DNA of 64,000 bases from Amorphophallus konjac (lineage: Eukaryota > Streptophyta > Magnoliopsida > Alismatales > Araceae): contig CM040121.1 of NCBI GenBank assembly GCA_022559845.1, positions 572,372,140 to 572,436,139 on the forward strand, given 5' to 3'. The notes beneath the pieces are model-generated. The model searched no databases. It saw nothing but the letters and a program-made list of their open reading frames with translations, and had not been told where the DNA came from. Made by a program: the position numbers and the translations under genes. Below are positions 11,024-23,024 of this stretch, in pieces. Numbering within the stretch: position 1 is the stretch's first letter; every line of letters starts with the position of its first letter.

Positions 11024-13114
11024 GTCTTTGCTCCTGTGCTTCTGTCAGTGGATGGGGTGTGTTCGTCCTGGAGTTGGCTTGAGATGTGAAGGTTCCGCGG
11101 TGAGTTTCGGGACTCGAGGGTGAGCATCGGCGGTTGTCGGTTACGGCTCGTGTTACGGCTCTTGGCATGCCGTGTTGTAGTTCGAGAAATTGTAGCGGTG
11201 GTGCATCGAGAGGTGCTGTAATGGTGGTCCGACGTGACACTCGTCGAGTGTGTCGGAGGCGCTGACCTGATGGAAGCGATGGTTTTCCTTGGTACTGGAT
11301 GGTGATGTTTCCAGCGTGCGCGAGGTTCGAGGTCAGGTCGAGCGTGGAGTTCTTCGTTGGTCGAAGTGCGTTTGGTCTCCCCTTTGGTTGGAGAGATTAT
11401 GTTGGGTTAAGGTTCGTCGTCTTGCATTGCGTGTTCGGATTGGTTGGCCTTGTATGCCATGAAGTCCGTGCGAGACGTGCTCCTCGTCTTGGCAGGGCGG
11501 TTGCCTGTGAGAAGTTGTGCCCATTCCCTTGTCGTGTGAGGGTGCCGGTGCTGTTCCGGAAGGACGAGTGCTGGTTGGGCGATGTTTGCTTTCTCGGCTG
11601 TGCGCGCGGATTTGAGTGTGCAGCGGAAGCATGGTGGGCCCATAACCCATTGGTTCAGGATCGTAGCGTTGGTTGCTATGGGTGGATTCCTGAGTTTGCG
11701 TTGAGCATCGGAGGATGGGTTCCTCGGTGTGAAACGTGCTGTTGCCGTGCCGTTGCTCGTGGTATTATGGTTGTTGGCACGGGCAGGATGGAGTGTTGGG
11801 AAAAGTGCTGGCTAGTGCGCCGCATGAGTACCATGTTCCTGTGATGGAAGCCGTGTCAGGCGTCGGTGTTGGACCTGGATGGGGTTGTTGAGAATGTCGC
11901 CTGACGGTGGTCGAGGACGTGTTGGTCAGAGTCGGTGGCTTGGCACCCGACTTGTGTTCCCAATCGTGTCCTCGATTGAGATCGTGCTTTGAGGATGTGG
12001 TCTCTGGCAGACTATGGGTCCCGGTTGGCGGCTGTGAGTGGCTGGTGAGCCTAACCGGGTGACCGACCACAGCAACGTCTGTTGGTTCTACGGTCTTGTC
12101 GGATTGTGACGGTGAGATGGTTATTGCTTAGGGACCCGTGAGCACTGTTCAGGTGGTGTCCCGTGGCTCTGTGGTAAGGGCGGAATCGGGATTGGCGGGT
12201 GTCCACTTGGATTGATCGAAGGATTTGATGAGACCAGATGGATGAGTGACGCCTGTGGGCGGAGGCCTTTTGTGAGGTGGGCGTCGGAGGCTGGTCCTTG
12301 ATAGGACGTTGGTGTCGCAAAGGTTATCCCTGGTTGGGTGACTAGCATGGGGTGGTTCCCTATAAGTCTGAGTCCCGTGAGGTGATGACTGAAGACGCCA
12401 TGTTCTGTCATTTGGTTTCGTCGTGCTCCCCGAGAGGGTCGAGTTGGCGAGCAGTTGGTGACCAGTGGATGGTCTTTTCAGAGACAGAAGATGCTGGTTG
12501 TTGGGGCTCGAGCGTGGCGAGAGCCGTGTGCCAGCGAGACCTTTGGTGGTCGTTTCTGTGATGTGCCTTTCCGGATGGGATCTGGACTTTGTCGGAGTTT
12601 ATCTTCTGACGAGAGTTGGCACAGTGTTATGTCCGGCTTTCGGCTTGCCATGTGTGGGGTGTTTCTTGGCGTTGAGCCGATGTGCTGGTTGCGGTCTGCT
12701 GAGATGGCTGCTTGAGCTGGTGGAGGCTCTGTTTTGGTTGCTCCCTTGAGGAGGGTGTGCGACCTGTCAGCTGGTTGCGAAGCTGATGTGTGTTTTGTCT
12801 GCTGACCATTGGGTGGATCAGTAGCTGTTTCTCGTGGCGAGGGTTGTGTTTCCTCGGTGGGCGAGATTGTGGCTGCAGTGCCATGATGGATTCTCGCGTT
12901 GTCTGAGGTGATGCCGGACTGTGTCCCTTGCTATACGCCTGCTCTGTTGGCCTGTGTGCTCGGCGCGAGGAGCGAGGTGTTGCTTGTGATTGCAAGTCTG
13001 GCTGTGTCCCTCTGGATCGGTGCTTTCGTGAGGATCGAGGTTTTCTGTGCTGGGGCCCTGACAGCGTGTCAGTTGGTTCAGTGTTCTTCCCCTAGGACGT
13101 CGTGCTAGGTCCTG
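11024..13114 (+). other. Non-coding internal region of the non-autonomous element
   Basis: About 2.1 kb with no recognised coding capacity on either strand. The plus strand is clearly G/T-rich and poor in A and C. No repeats obvious by eye. Confidence 0.6.
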
Positions 13115-13150
13115 AATTTCGAGGACGAAATTCCTTTAAGGGGGGAGGGC
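13115..13150 (+). other. Polypurine tract and Tekay-type 3' end
   Basis: AATTTCGAGGACGAAATTC (a palindrome-like motif seen at the 3' end of Tekay/Del elements) is followed by AAGGGGGGAGGG at 13138-13149 and then the LTR start at 13151. This is the expected plus-strand primer. Confidence 0.85.
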
Positions 13151-16100
13151 TGTAATGCCCCGGATTTTTCGGATATTTTTCGGATCATTTTAGCGGGTCT
13201 CGGAGTGCATTTTGTGCTTTACACGTGTTTTCCCCTAATGTGCCTTCGGAACTCTTTGCAGGGCAAACCGTGGCGTTCTACGACTCCGGGACAGTACCAC
13301 TGCGTTGTGTTCCTTCCGGGGATCACAGTGGTAATTTTTCGTAATTTTCTGAAATTATCGAATTTTCGGGTTTTCCTATATATACTAACCCTTTCCTCTC
13401 TCCCCCTCTCATTCTCTCTTTCTCACTCTCTCTCTTCTCTCACGCCCTCTTTCTCCCCTCTCTTCTCTGGCGGCCAACGGAGCGAGGCGGGGGCGAGGTG
13501 GAGGCGGCGCGGGTGAGGACGCGGGCGAGGATGGGCGAGGATCGAGGCGGTGGAGGCGCGTGGGAGCTCGTGGCGCGGTCGCGAGCCGGCGAGGGTTTCT
13601 CGGCGTTTCTTCGCGGATCGGCGAGCTCGGGGCGCGAAATCTTCGGTGGAGGTAGGGTGATGGTTCCCCAGCTCGTGCACTTCCTTTCCCGCGAGTTTCG
13701 TAGGCCGTGGTGAGCCGAGCGGGTGGAATCGGGGTTTTTGGGCAAAACCCATGTTTTAGGGCTTGTGGGCCGATCTCCCGTTTCATTGCGTTTTTGGCCG
13801 ATCCGAGGCCGTAGATGCATGCTAGGGGCTTCTGGGGAGCTTCCCCCTTGTTTTCCCCCTCTCCTGTGGAGGTATGGGGGCGTGGGACGAGTTTTGGGTC
13901 GTTTCCCGCCGTAGCGTTCTCGGAAGGAAGTGACGGTCCTTCCAGTGACCGTCACTTGGTGTGACGCGCCTAGGCAGGGCCGTTACATTCCCCTTCTGTT
14001 GGCCTTTGGTGGTCTGTGGGTGTGACGGTCCCACGATAGACCGCCAGGTGCTGTGACGCACCAGGGCTAGACCGTTAGAGTCTCTGACCGTTGGTTTTCG
14101 GGTCAGGCGTGTGACGCACCAGGGTTGGCGCGTCACAGCCTTGTGACGCCCCAGGATGGGTGCGTCACATTCCCTGTTACCCAGCTGAGGGCTGGGGGTG
14201 TGACGGTGCCCTCTGGACCGTTACATGCTTGTAACGCGCCCAGGGTGGGCCGTCAGAGCTGTTTTATCCGTTGAGGAGGGCAGCGTGTGTGACGCGCCAG
14301 GCCAGACGCGCTACATCCGTGTAACGCATTGGGGCAAGCGCGTTACATCCTGCTTTCACGCTGAGCGCGTGAGGCATGTAACGCACCAGGGAGAGCGCGT
14401 TACATTCGTGTAACGCGCTGGGCCAGGCGCGTTACATCCTGCGTCCTTTGGGCCGTGTGACGGTCTGCGTTCGACCGCCAGGTGGAAGTGACGGTCCCGC
14501 CTAGACCGTTACAGCCGTGTGACGGTCTAGGGCTAGACCGTCAGGCTCTGTGTTGCACCGAGGCGAGTTTCTGTGTTCTCCGCCTTGCTCCGCGATGTGT
14601 GGATCCCCGGTCGACCCGGTTGGGACCCAGTGGTCGACCTGCGGTCTCATGAGTGTCCCAGACACCCGTGGGATTCTGTGTCCGTGTTTTGAGGGTGTCG
14701 GGAGGACCGTGTTATCTCGTTTGGCGTGCCCGTAGGGTTGAGAGTCCGGGTGACTTCTCGCGTGCTGGGCCTTCGTGTTACGCTCGATCGAGTCACCGTG
14801 TATCGGTGTGTGTGCGGTGGGGTGTCCCCCGCATGCCGTGAGTTTCTTTTGAAGGCGATTCCCATGTGGGTCACGTGGTTGGTCTTGGACTGCGAGTCCA
14901 GTTATCCGGCCTGGGGCTGGAGGTTTCCCGCTTGCTTCAAGATGGGAAATCGTCGTGGCGGCTTGTGTGCTGCCTTGGGAATCGTGCTTCTGCGTTTTCC
15001 GTGTGGCCCGTGTGAGTGGCCTTAGTCCTTTGCGTTCCCTCTCCGAGGGAGTGGTCTTGGCGACTCGTGTGTTGTGTCGGTACTCGTGCTACCGTGGTTT
15101 TAGACCTAGAGATTGGACTAGATTGACGGCCTGGTGCTGTCGCGTGCAACGGTCTTGACCCCGAGTCTTGTGACTCAAGGACCGTTGGGTGTAGTGCGTC
15201 TGGAGGACTGTCCAGAGTCCAGTGGCTTAGCGCCACTTGAGTTTTCTCGACTCTAGCGCACGGTGCGTGCGTGGCCGTGGACTGTGAGTCCCGTTTCTTC
15301 TCCAACTGTGGTCACCGTGCGACGGGGCCGGTACGTGGAGTGGTCCCCGTACGTCGTCGGATTCGGACGTTGTTTTCCGTTGACTTGAGAGTCTACTCCC
15401 TCAGTGACCCTCCACTAGTCGTAGCCCACCAGTACGAGGTGCTGGTCTCACCTAGGAGTGGTGTACGGGCACCCACCTTTCGAGACGGTTTGTGGACCGG
15501 TTACCGTAGGCCCCTCGTCGGTAGCCAGAGTCCAGCTACGGGGGAAAACCGGTCAGAGGACCAGACCTAGTGACGCAAGGTCTGTGTGTGCACACGTGGT
15601 TGGGGGCGGTTGGACCCACGTCGACGGGCGTGACCCCAGCTAGTTACTTGTTTGTGGTTACTTGTACGGTGTCGCGTCTCGGGTAGGACCTACCACGTCA
15701 GGCGGTTCACCTGCGGTGCGGTGTAAGACGTCAGGGGACGCTACCGGCTGTGCTTCTAGTGGGTGGTACTCCTGTCGAGTACGGAGTGACAGACTGTCAG
15801 TCTCTGTGTCTTTGACCTTCGGGTTTTCGGTCGTGTCGACCGGTGAGTTCGGTTGTTTCATCATGGCGCGTGTGTCGATTCTTGCGCCATGAGATTAGTG
15901 CTAGTGGCTTTACCGAGGTTGGGTCTTGTTGTGCGGTACCCGCGATCGGATGGTCGGGGTTGCGCCTTGGACAGCGTGTCCAGGTTGGCTGTGTCCGGGG
16001 GACAGGCCTCTACGGCGTGGTTGCCGTGTATTTTTACTTCGGTAGGCGGTACTAGCACGGTTTGGTAGCTTCGTCTGTGTGATCGAGGTCTGCCTTCTGG

Positions 16101-16571
16101 CAGTAGGAGTAGCTGTAGTGCCGAGTTTTGACCGGCCACCGGTTTGCTGTTCCTGCTGTAGTTGTAGCTTCCTTTCCGCTACCGCTGTTGTTTCCGGTTG
16201 GGGTTCCGCGGGATCCCTGCTGAGTCTCTGTTTTGGAGACTCATTCCCTGCTTTTCAGGTGTTGCGGTTCTTCCTCGTGGTTCGAGGGTGCGGAGCGGAG
16301 GTTCTCAGTTGCCAGCTTGTCGGGCCGAGTGTTCACTTGGCATGTGGTACGCTCTACTGCTTTAGACTGTACTTTCTGTTGGACTGGACTCTGTTGTAGC
16401 TGTTGTTGTTCTTTCTTTCAGCTTGTTGTTGTTGAGTTGTCCTGCTTTATTTCATATTTCTTTGTGCCTCCACACTCCTTTTAGCCCTTCCGAGCCCTCC
16501 CGGCTCGTGGGCGGCGGTGCGAGTCTCGGGTTATCGGGCCTCCCCGATAATCGGATTCTCGGGTCGTTACA
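13151..16571 (+). repeat. 3' LTR of the non-autonomous element
   Basis: Collinear with 7006-10426 at a constant offset of 6,145 bases and about 99% identical by eye. Only three of the differences I found are transversions. It contains the same TATA box (13377) and hairpin array. Ends GGTCGTTACA, followed by the GATCG duplication. Confidence 0.93.
13929..14545 (+). repeat. Hairpin array, copy in the 3' LTR
   Basis: The same 10-8-10 units as at 7784-8400, shifted by 6,145. Four substitutions fall inside (near 14152, 14329, 14373 and 14422). The one near 14422 changes a loop base only. Confidence 0.85.
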
Positions 16572-16576
16572 GATCG
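16572..16576. repeat. Target-site duplication GATCG (right copy)
   Basis: Matches 7001-7005. The chromovirus integrase reading resumes immediately to the right. Confidence 0.95.
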
Positions 16577-17335
16577 AGTCATGTTTTCGGAGGGTGCGGG
16601 GCAATCCTAATACAAAGTCCATGCTAATGTCCTGCCATGGACTATCCGGGACGGGAAGGGGAGTATAGAGGCCGATACTTTGCTTCCTTTGTTTGGCCAT
16701 AGCACAAGTGCGGCACTGGGACACAATACGAGCAACATCCCTCTTTATGCTAGGCCAATAGAATCGATGCTCAACCGCCTCTATGGTCTTGTTCCGGCCA
16801 AAGTGGCATGCAAGACCTCCTGCGTGCATCTCCCACGTAAGAAAGTCACGAACAGAAGTCTGTGGGATGCACAACTTGTCACCCCAGAATAGGTGACTCT
16901 CCTGTAGCACAAACTCGCTATAATCGCGTGAGGGACCAGTCTGAAGGACGGCATAGATCGGACCAAAGTCCGGACAGTCAACATAAGTGTCCTTCAGCCT
17001 CTCTAGCCCTACCACCTCCATGCTCATGGTGGTCAACATCATCACCCGACGACTCAGTGCGTCGGCCACCTTGTTCTCCGCCCCTGCCTTGTGTTTAAGC
17101 ACAAAGGTGTACTCTTAGAGATATTCCACCCAACGACTGTGACGAGCGTTCAGCTTTTTCTGGGTATGGAGGAATCGTAAGGCCTCATGATCAGAAAAGA
17201 GGACAAACTCCTTGTGTAAAAGATAATGCCTCTAATACCTCAATGCCTGGACGACTGCATAAAATTCTTTATCATAAGTGGAATAGCGCAGTTTGGCATC
17301 GTTAAGCTTCTCGCTAAAGAATGCGATGGGGTGGG
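16577..17335 (-). pseudogene. RNase H and integrase N-terminal half (chromovirus pol)
   Basis: Reading leftward: RNase H remnant (17335-17103; AFFSEKLN, YDKEFYAVV, FSDHEALR), then the tether ADALSRR, the integrase zinc domain (CHFGRNKTIEAVEHRFYWP...CRTCAMAKQ, an HHCC-type finger in which the first His precedes GLACHF), and the start of the core (PWQDISMDFVLGLP). It is cut at 16576 by the insertion. In-frame stops in the RNase H part include one near 17236 (Trp position) and one near 17114 (Gln position, CAA to TAA). A frameshift near 17335 separates it from the reverse transcriptase frame. Confidence 0.85.
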
Positions 17336-19743
17336 ACTCCTGACTCCAACACTCCACCAATGCCTACCCCAGAAGCGTCACATGTGACCTCAAACACTTT
17401 AGAAAAATCAGGAAGTGCAAGGACAGGTGCATGGGTCATACGTTCCTTGATGTCCTGGAATGTCGTGGCCGCGGCTTTGGTCCATACAAATGCCCCCTTC
17501 TTTATGTAATTAGTGATTGGGGCAGTGATAGAACTGAAACCATGAATGAAGCGACGATAGAACGTTGCTAGGCCATGGAAACTCCGAACATCGTGGAGTG
17601 TGCGGGGCTCGGGCCACTCTTGGATGGCCCTAATGTTCTCCGGATCAGCGGAGACTCCATCTCTCGACACAATAAACCCGAGGAAAGTGATATGATCAGA
17701 CATGAAAGCACATTTCTTCGGGTTGGCGTATAAAGTCTCACGCTTCAACACAATGCAGACCTGCCTAAGATGGTCTAAGTGATCCTCCCTAGTGCGGTTG
17801 TAGATAAGAATGTCGTCAAAGTAGACGACCAAGAAGACCCCTATCATATGGCGTAAGACCTGGGTCATCAACCACATGAAGGTGCTAGGGGCATTGGAAA
17901 GCCTAAAGGGCATAACCAACCACTCATAAAGATCATCCTTGGTCTTGAATGCCGTCTTCCATTCATCCCTAGGCCTGATCCGCACCTGGTGATAGCCACT
18001 ACGAAGGTCTATCTTTGAGAAGATAGTGGCTCCCGACATCATATCAAGTAGATCATCCAGTCGGGGAATGGGAAAACGATACTTCACAGTGATCTTGTTG
18101 ATTGCACGGCTATGAACGCACATCCTCCATGTGCCATCCTTCTTCGGGGCCAATAATGCGGGAACAGCGCAAGGGCTCTTACTGTCCCGAAGAGATCCCC
18201 GACTCATCAACTCCTCGACCTGCCGTTGTAACTCGACATGGTCTGTGGGACTCATCCTATAGTGGGGAAAGTTGGGCAAGGATGAGCCCGGGATGAGGTC
18301 GATCTCATGCTGGATATCCCTCATGGGTGGAAGGCCTCCCGGGAGGTCTTCGGAAAATACATCAGAGAATTCCCGCAATATTGCATGTATCTCCGGGGGA
18401 TGCTCATCCTCGGACCTAGGGGCAACATCCTCAACGCCCCTGACGACGACAGCTAGAATGGGGTTACCCCCTGTCACCTCCTGCTCCATCTCTCTCGGAC
18501 TAATCATCATCAACCTCCTGGGTGGAGGGTCCACTCTGCTAGGAGTAGTCGAAGAGGTGGATGTCTGTGCCGAGGACAAAGTGGGTGGACCGGCCTTCCC
18601 CTGACCAGAAGTGGTCGTAATGCTGGGGCCAGCTGGTCCGCCGATAGATGGGTCCTTCGGCTGGACTGGGTGGAGGGTAATCCTATGGCCATCAGGGTCA
18701 AAGGTGCAAGTGTTCGACCTACTATGAAGGGTGGCATCTCGATCAAAGATCCAAGGCCTACCAAGGATGATACTACCCACCTCCATAGGTAGTACATCAC
18801 ACCAGATCGCATCATGGTACGCCTGAAACTGCAGCGGCACCAGACACCGTAGTCTGACCGGGATGGAAGTGGAATCCACCCAAGAAACTCTGTAAGGTGC
18901 AGGGTGATCCACGGGCGTCAAACCAAGGCGCTTGACGGTGCCTGTGGAGATAGCGTTGATGCAACTCCCGCTATCTATAATCACCTTGCAATCTTTCCCT
19001 TCCAGCCTACAAAATGTGTAGAATATGGTGGTACGACGCCAATCGTCGCTCACCTGAGGCTGGGTAAGGATGCACCTGACTACACCCAAATGTACGTCTT
19101 CCTGATACGAGGTACCAGGGACATCAACCTGCTCACCCTCCAATAACTCGTCAAAGAATTCCTTGGCCAATTCTTGGTCTGGCTCGTAGCTGACTGGCAC
19201 CAACTCAAGCGTGGGGTCACGGGCCGGTGTGTCGGCAATAACAAGTGCTCCCCGGGTGGGACACTTGCTGGCAAAGTGGCCAACTCCACCACAAGTGTAG
19301 CAACGGTCTCGTGTCCCATTGCCCTGAGATGTTCCACCAATCATTGGCCCCTTACCCTTGTCCTCTCGATGGACTGGGGGTGTAGGAAGAAGAGGCCGAG
19401 CTGGTACGGTGGGCTGATAAGGCCGAGGGGCAGGGATGGGTGCCTGCGGGCGAGGGGGAGGGTCCCTCGGAGGGAAAGTGCGGAGCCTAGGAGCAGTGGG
19501 GTCCTGCCGAGGGAGTTCCGGGGGACGGGCCACCGGAAACCGGCTATAGGAGGTAGGCATGGTACGAGGGTCGGTCCCACGCAGATAAGTGAACCCCGGG
19601 CGCTGGACGGGAGCGAACTCCGCCTCGAACTGCTCCAACTCTAGAGCAACCTGGTATGCGTCTTCCAAGGTGGTAACATTGCGGCGAAATAATTCATATT
19701 GGTAGTGGGGTCGTAAATCACGACGGAAGCGCGATACAGGCAT
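17314..19743 (-). pseudogene. Gag C-terminus, protease, reverse transcriptase (chromovirus)
   Basis: An 809-codon frame. After the gag C-terminal half comes a proline-rich linker and a CCHC zinc knuckle (CYTCGGVGHFASKC, about residues 148-161). Next is an aspartic protease with the DSG active site (IIDSGSCINAIS, near residue 257). The reverse transcriptase follows, with [15 protein letters not shown] and the catalytic YFDDILIY near residue 640, ending in FEVTCDASGVGIG at the RNase H border. Gag and pol share one frame, as in chromoviruses. It is continuous with the upstream gag except for one opal stop (19770-19768), so it is a recent pseudogene. Apparent substitutions (FRLSNAPSTF for the usual FGLxNAPATF) may also impair it. 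Confidence 0.88.
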
Positions 19744-20619
19744 GGTGCTCTCCTCTGTAACGCCACATCATAAAAAGTACTCGTTAAACTCCGCGATATA
19801 GTCTGACACGGATCGGTCCCCTTGGGAGAGACTCTGCCATCTATCAATAAGTCGCTGACGGTATGTGGTAGAAAGGTACTTACGCCTAAGCTTGTCCTTC
19901 ATCTCATCCCAAGAACCTACCTGAGGCTCATGACGTTGAAAGAGCAAACTCTCTACATTGCTCCAGTAAGTATGTGCTTGCCCTAACAACTTCATCTTTG
20001 CATACCTGACCCTCCGGTGGTCCGTCATCTCGAACCACTCAAAGTACCGATCCATGCTGGCCTCCCAATCAAGATAGATCTTGGGTTCCAAAGGTTTGGA
20101 CCCATCAAACGTGGGAGGGTTTGCACGGACGATCCTGAGGATCCATTCGTCATCATCATCCATGTGTGGTCGGTGACCATGCCGGCGCCGGCCATTTCCC
20201 TCGTAATCGTTGTCGGACTCGTAGTCCTCAAAATGGGGGGCACGTTACCGTTGCTCCTCAGCCCGAGGTGGTGCGAGCTGGGCAGCAGGCGCGGGCTGGG
20301 CAGCAGCCACGGGCTGGGTAGCATGTGCCTGAGGGGTCAGGAGAATGCCGGGTAGGTCTCGGCGAGGGGTTCTCTCCACACTCTCTAACCTTCCAACTAG
20401 TCCTTGGACAGATCGGTCAGAAGCCTCGGCGCGGTCCTCCATGGCTTTGAATCGGCTCTCCATATGCTCGGTATGCTCCCCAAGAGTTTGCTCGGACCTA
20501 TCCATGCGCTCCATGAGTAGAGCTATCATGTCCTCCAGGGAACCGCCTCCCGGGTTGGCACCTCGGTGTTCACCCATAGTGTCAGGGCGATGGTACTGGG
20601 CACCTCCACGGGTGGGCAT
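19744..20619 (-). pseudogene. Gag N-terminal half (chromovirus)
   Basis: Same frame as the downstream gag-pol. It begins MPTRGG at 20619, passes a coiled-coil-like stretch (SEQTLGEHTEHMESRFKAME), then the retrotransposon gag domain (YLDWEASMDRYFEW...WDEMKDKLRRKYLS...YIAEFNEYF). Two in-frame stops break it: TAA at 20247-20245 and TGA at 19770-19768. The TGA stands where relatives have Arg, so CGA to TGA is likely. No indels were seen. Confidence 0.8.
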
Positions 20620-20865
20620 GCAATGAGATGTAAAGAGAGCTAAGGGTGACTCACTAGACCTATATGGATGGACCGATGCAAGTTGAGGAACCTAGACTTA
20701 AATCGATATCCGGTACTTGGCGGTGTCTGGGGATCCGAAGATCCTCTCACGCGAGTGAATCGCCTCACCGATAAGCGTAACCTAACGGTCCGACAACACC
20801 TTTTTATATACCGAATATTAGGATGCAACGCAAGACCTTGGACTAGACTACCCTAGACTCAAATC
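20620..20865 (-). other. Untranslated leader of the chromovirus
   Basis: Short leader of about 245 bases between primer binding site and gag. No other feature seen. Confidence 0.6.
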
Positions 20866-20878
20866 GGCTCTGATACCA
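20866..20878 (-). other. Primer binding site (initiator Met tRNA), minus strand
   Basis: Plus-strand GGCTCTGATACCA reads TGGTATCAGAGCC on the minus strand, three bases from the LTR end at 20882. Confidence 0.9.
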
Positions 20879-20881
20879 ATT

Positions 20882-23024
20882 TGATGCGGGACGACTATGA
20901 GACTCGACTCGGATTGGGTTGCGACCTTGGACTCTATAGGACGACGCGACTAGTTGGACGACGCGACCAGCAACAATGATACAATGCGGCACCTAAAGAG
21001 CTCCAGAAGAGACGATATGCCTCAAACAAGAAGCGCTAACTCACGGTCGTCCCCATCGAGGGAAGCGCGACGATCTGCACAGTTGAGTAACCGGCTTTGA
21101 GTCTTGGGTGGTCGGCTCACTCTCGCGCTGGGAACGAGTCGCAGGACGGGTCTCGCACTCACAACTCACAGCGGTGATTAATATATAGCAAGCTAATAAC
21201 ATATCCTACTCATATGCAGCGGCATCTAGAACGCATACTAGCTAAGCAAATACGACAAAAGGGGGGTGGCGAGTGTACCTCCACGCTCGGGGCGTGGGGA
21301 AGACTTCCCGACCGAGATCCGGAACTCCCGATATAATAATTAAATTAATTACAGCATTCAAATCACGGCCCACTCCATGTAGGGAGGTAAAAGGCCACAA
21401 TAGCGGTCCGGGAGCGCCGTTCAAGGGTTGACGGGCAGCAATTGATGGCGCTCGGACGGGCGCGGTCGGTTGGTTCAACACGGTTCACTCGGGCCCGCAG
21501 GACAACACGTGGGACCCGTGGCTGGGACGGAGACGTCCGGGGCGGCTCCGGGCTGCAGCGACTGGCGGGGGCACTCCTGGAATGTCCCGGGGGGTCCCCG
21601 GGAGCGGCGATCACCGGAGTGGGGGCCGGCGATTTTCTCAGGAATTATTTCTCAAGGTTGTCCCGCAGCTCTGCTTCTGGTCAGATCTGCGCGCTCCGAC
21701 GAGATCGGCCGGTACGCCCAGCCACGATGTCAGATCGAGACGAGGTTAGCGCCGTTGCGAAGAGCACTCGAAGAACTTCAACATACTGGAGTTTCAGAAC
21801 CATCCAACTGTCTGAATGGAAATGAACGGCTCTGAAAACTGAGTGATGGTTTTGTCCCGAAACTCGGAATCCACGGGGCAGACTAGAACCAGCATGTTTA
21901 TGGGCTTTGACCATGGACCAAATGAAGGAAGTAGGACCTGATATTTTTATGGTGGGTAGAGGGGAGGGACACGGTGACACACATAGTTTTTTTTTAGGAT
22001 TCTAATCACGTTTGGGGGGTGGTAAAAATCTCCTACCACAGACTACCTCGCTGGCCTGCTCACAGGCAGACTGTGAGGGGAACAAACTACTGTCTGGGAA
22101 GGGGGGCAAACGAACTCTGATCGGCGTGAAATTTAAACTGAGAATGTAGGAGACATGGGGAAACCAACCCTCAAAACCTCAGCTCGATCCAACGGTCGTA
22201 TCTGGAGTTATGGCCTCCTCTTCAAGCTTCATATTTGCAGGTCAGAATCCAGGACAGCAACTCAGAGAAGTGGTTGTGGCAGCTTGATGGCGGCACGAAC
22301 GGCGGCGGCAGCGGCAGTGGACATTCACAATAGGTAGAGGGAGAAGAGAAGGGGAAGAGATTTGAGAGATAGGGGAGATTTAGATCAAGATCTGGAGAAG
22401 AGGGGGGGAAGGAGATGAAGAACACCAAGAACACTCAAGAGGGAGAGGGGAGTGCACACCAAGCAACATTCTCTTCAAATTTTCATTAAGTTCCACCAAA
22501 ATACACAAGATAATATATATAATCAAACCCTAGACATAGACCGAAAGACAACAACTAACCTTGTTCAATGGTAGGTGGGAGGGTATAATAGGGAAATGTG
22601 ACTTATGGGGGACAAGCATGGGAGACAAGGGGGACAAGCATGGGGGACAAGGAGGGGAATCTTGAATTTCCTCTACCTTTGTCTCCTTGGTCCAATGGTC
22701 CAAGTCCAAGGTGGACTATGGGCCAGCCCTCATGGTCCCTAGCAGCCACGTGGCCCAATGGGAGAGAGGGTGGGGTCCCTCCGGGCCCAAGTGGTTATTT
22801 TACAAATAAACCCACTAACTTAGCCTAATTAAACACACCAAATATAAAAGTACAAATACAAATACAATACTCTCAAAATAAATACAAAAAAATGTCAAGA
22901 CTCTAATGGAAGCTCCATGCTGTCGCCCAACCACAACGATGTCGATGTCGACCAAGTCGTGCTGCGGGTCCGGTACCGACGGCTCGTCGAGTCGGGCCGT
23001 ACTCGTGCTCTGGTGTCCTCACCA
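20882..23024 (-). mobile_element. 5' LTR of the chromovirus
   Basis: Plus-strand limits TGATGCGGG (20882) and CCTCACCA (23024) give TG...CA ends and a length of 2,143 bp. The promoter-side 564 bases (22461-23024) are shared with the truncated 3' LTR. A TATA-like run lies at about 22511-22523. The R-U5 part contains a GC-rich stretch (about 21430-21730). The insertion point (23025) lies in a Tekay-like LTR. The duplication partner is lost with the truncated 3' LTR. Confidence 0.85.

Larger units (their letters stand above)
7006..16571 (+). mobile_element. Young non-autonomous LTR element with giant LTRs (LARD-like)
   Basis: A complete element of 9,566 bp: LTR 7006-10426, internal region 10427-13150, LTR 13151-16571, flanked by GATCG on both sides. 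The two LTRs have the same length (3,421 bp) and I count only about 34 differences by eye, nearly all transitions and no indels, so insertion is recent. The internal region is only 2.7 kb and has no gag, protease, reverse transcriptase or integrase. It must be moved by proteins from another element. The Met-tRNA primer site and the 3' end (AATTTCGAGGACGAAATTC then AAGGGGGGAGGG) are of Tekay/Del type, so it is probably a deletion derivative of that lineage. Confidence 0.93.

Noticed and set aside
22898..23024. Initial idea of a second, head-to-tail chromovirus copy, because homology to the pol end continues here
   Set aside because: Homology stops exactly at CCTCACCA next to a purine tract in the other copy, so this is simply the LTR start and pol overlaps the LTR.
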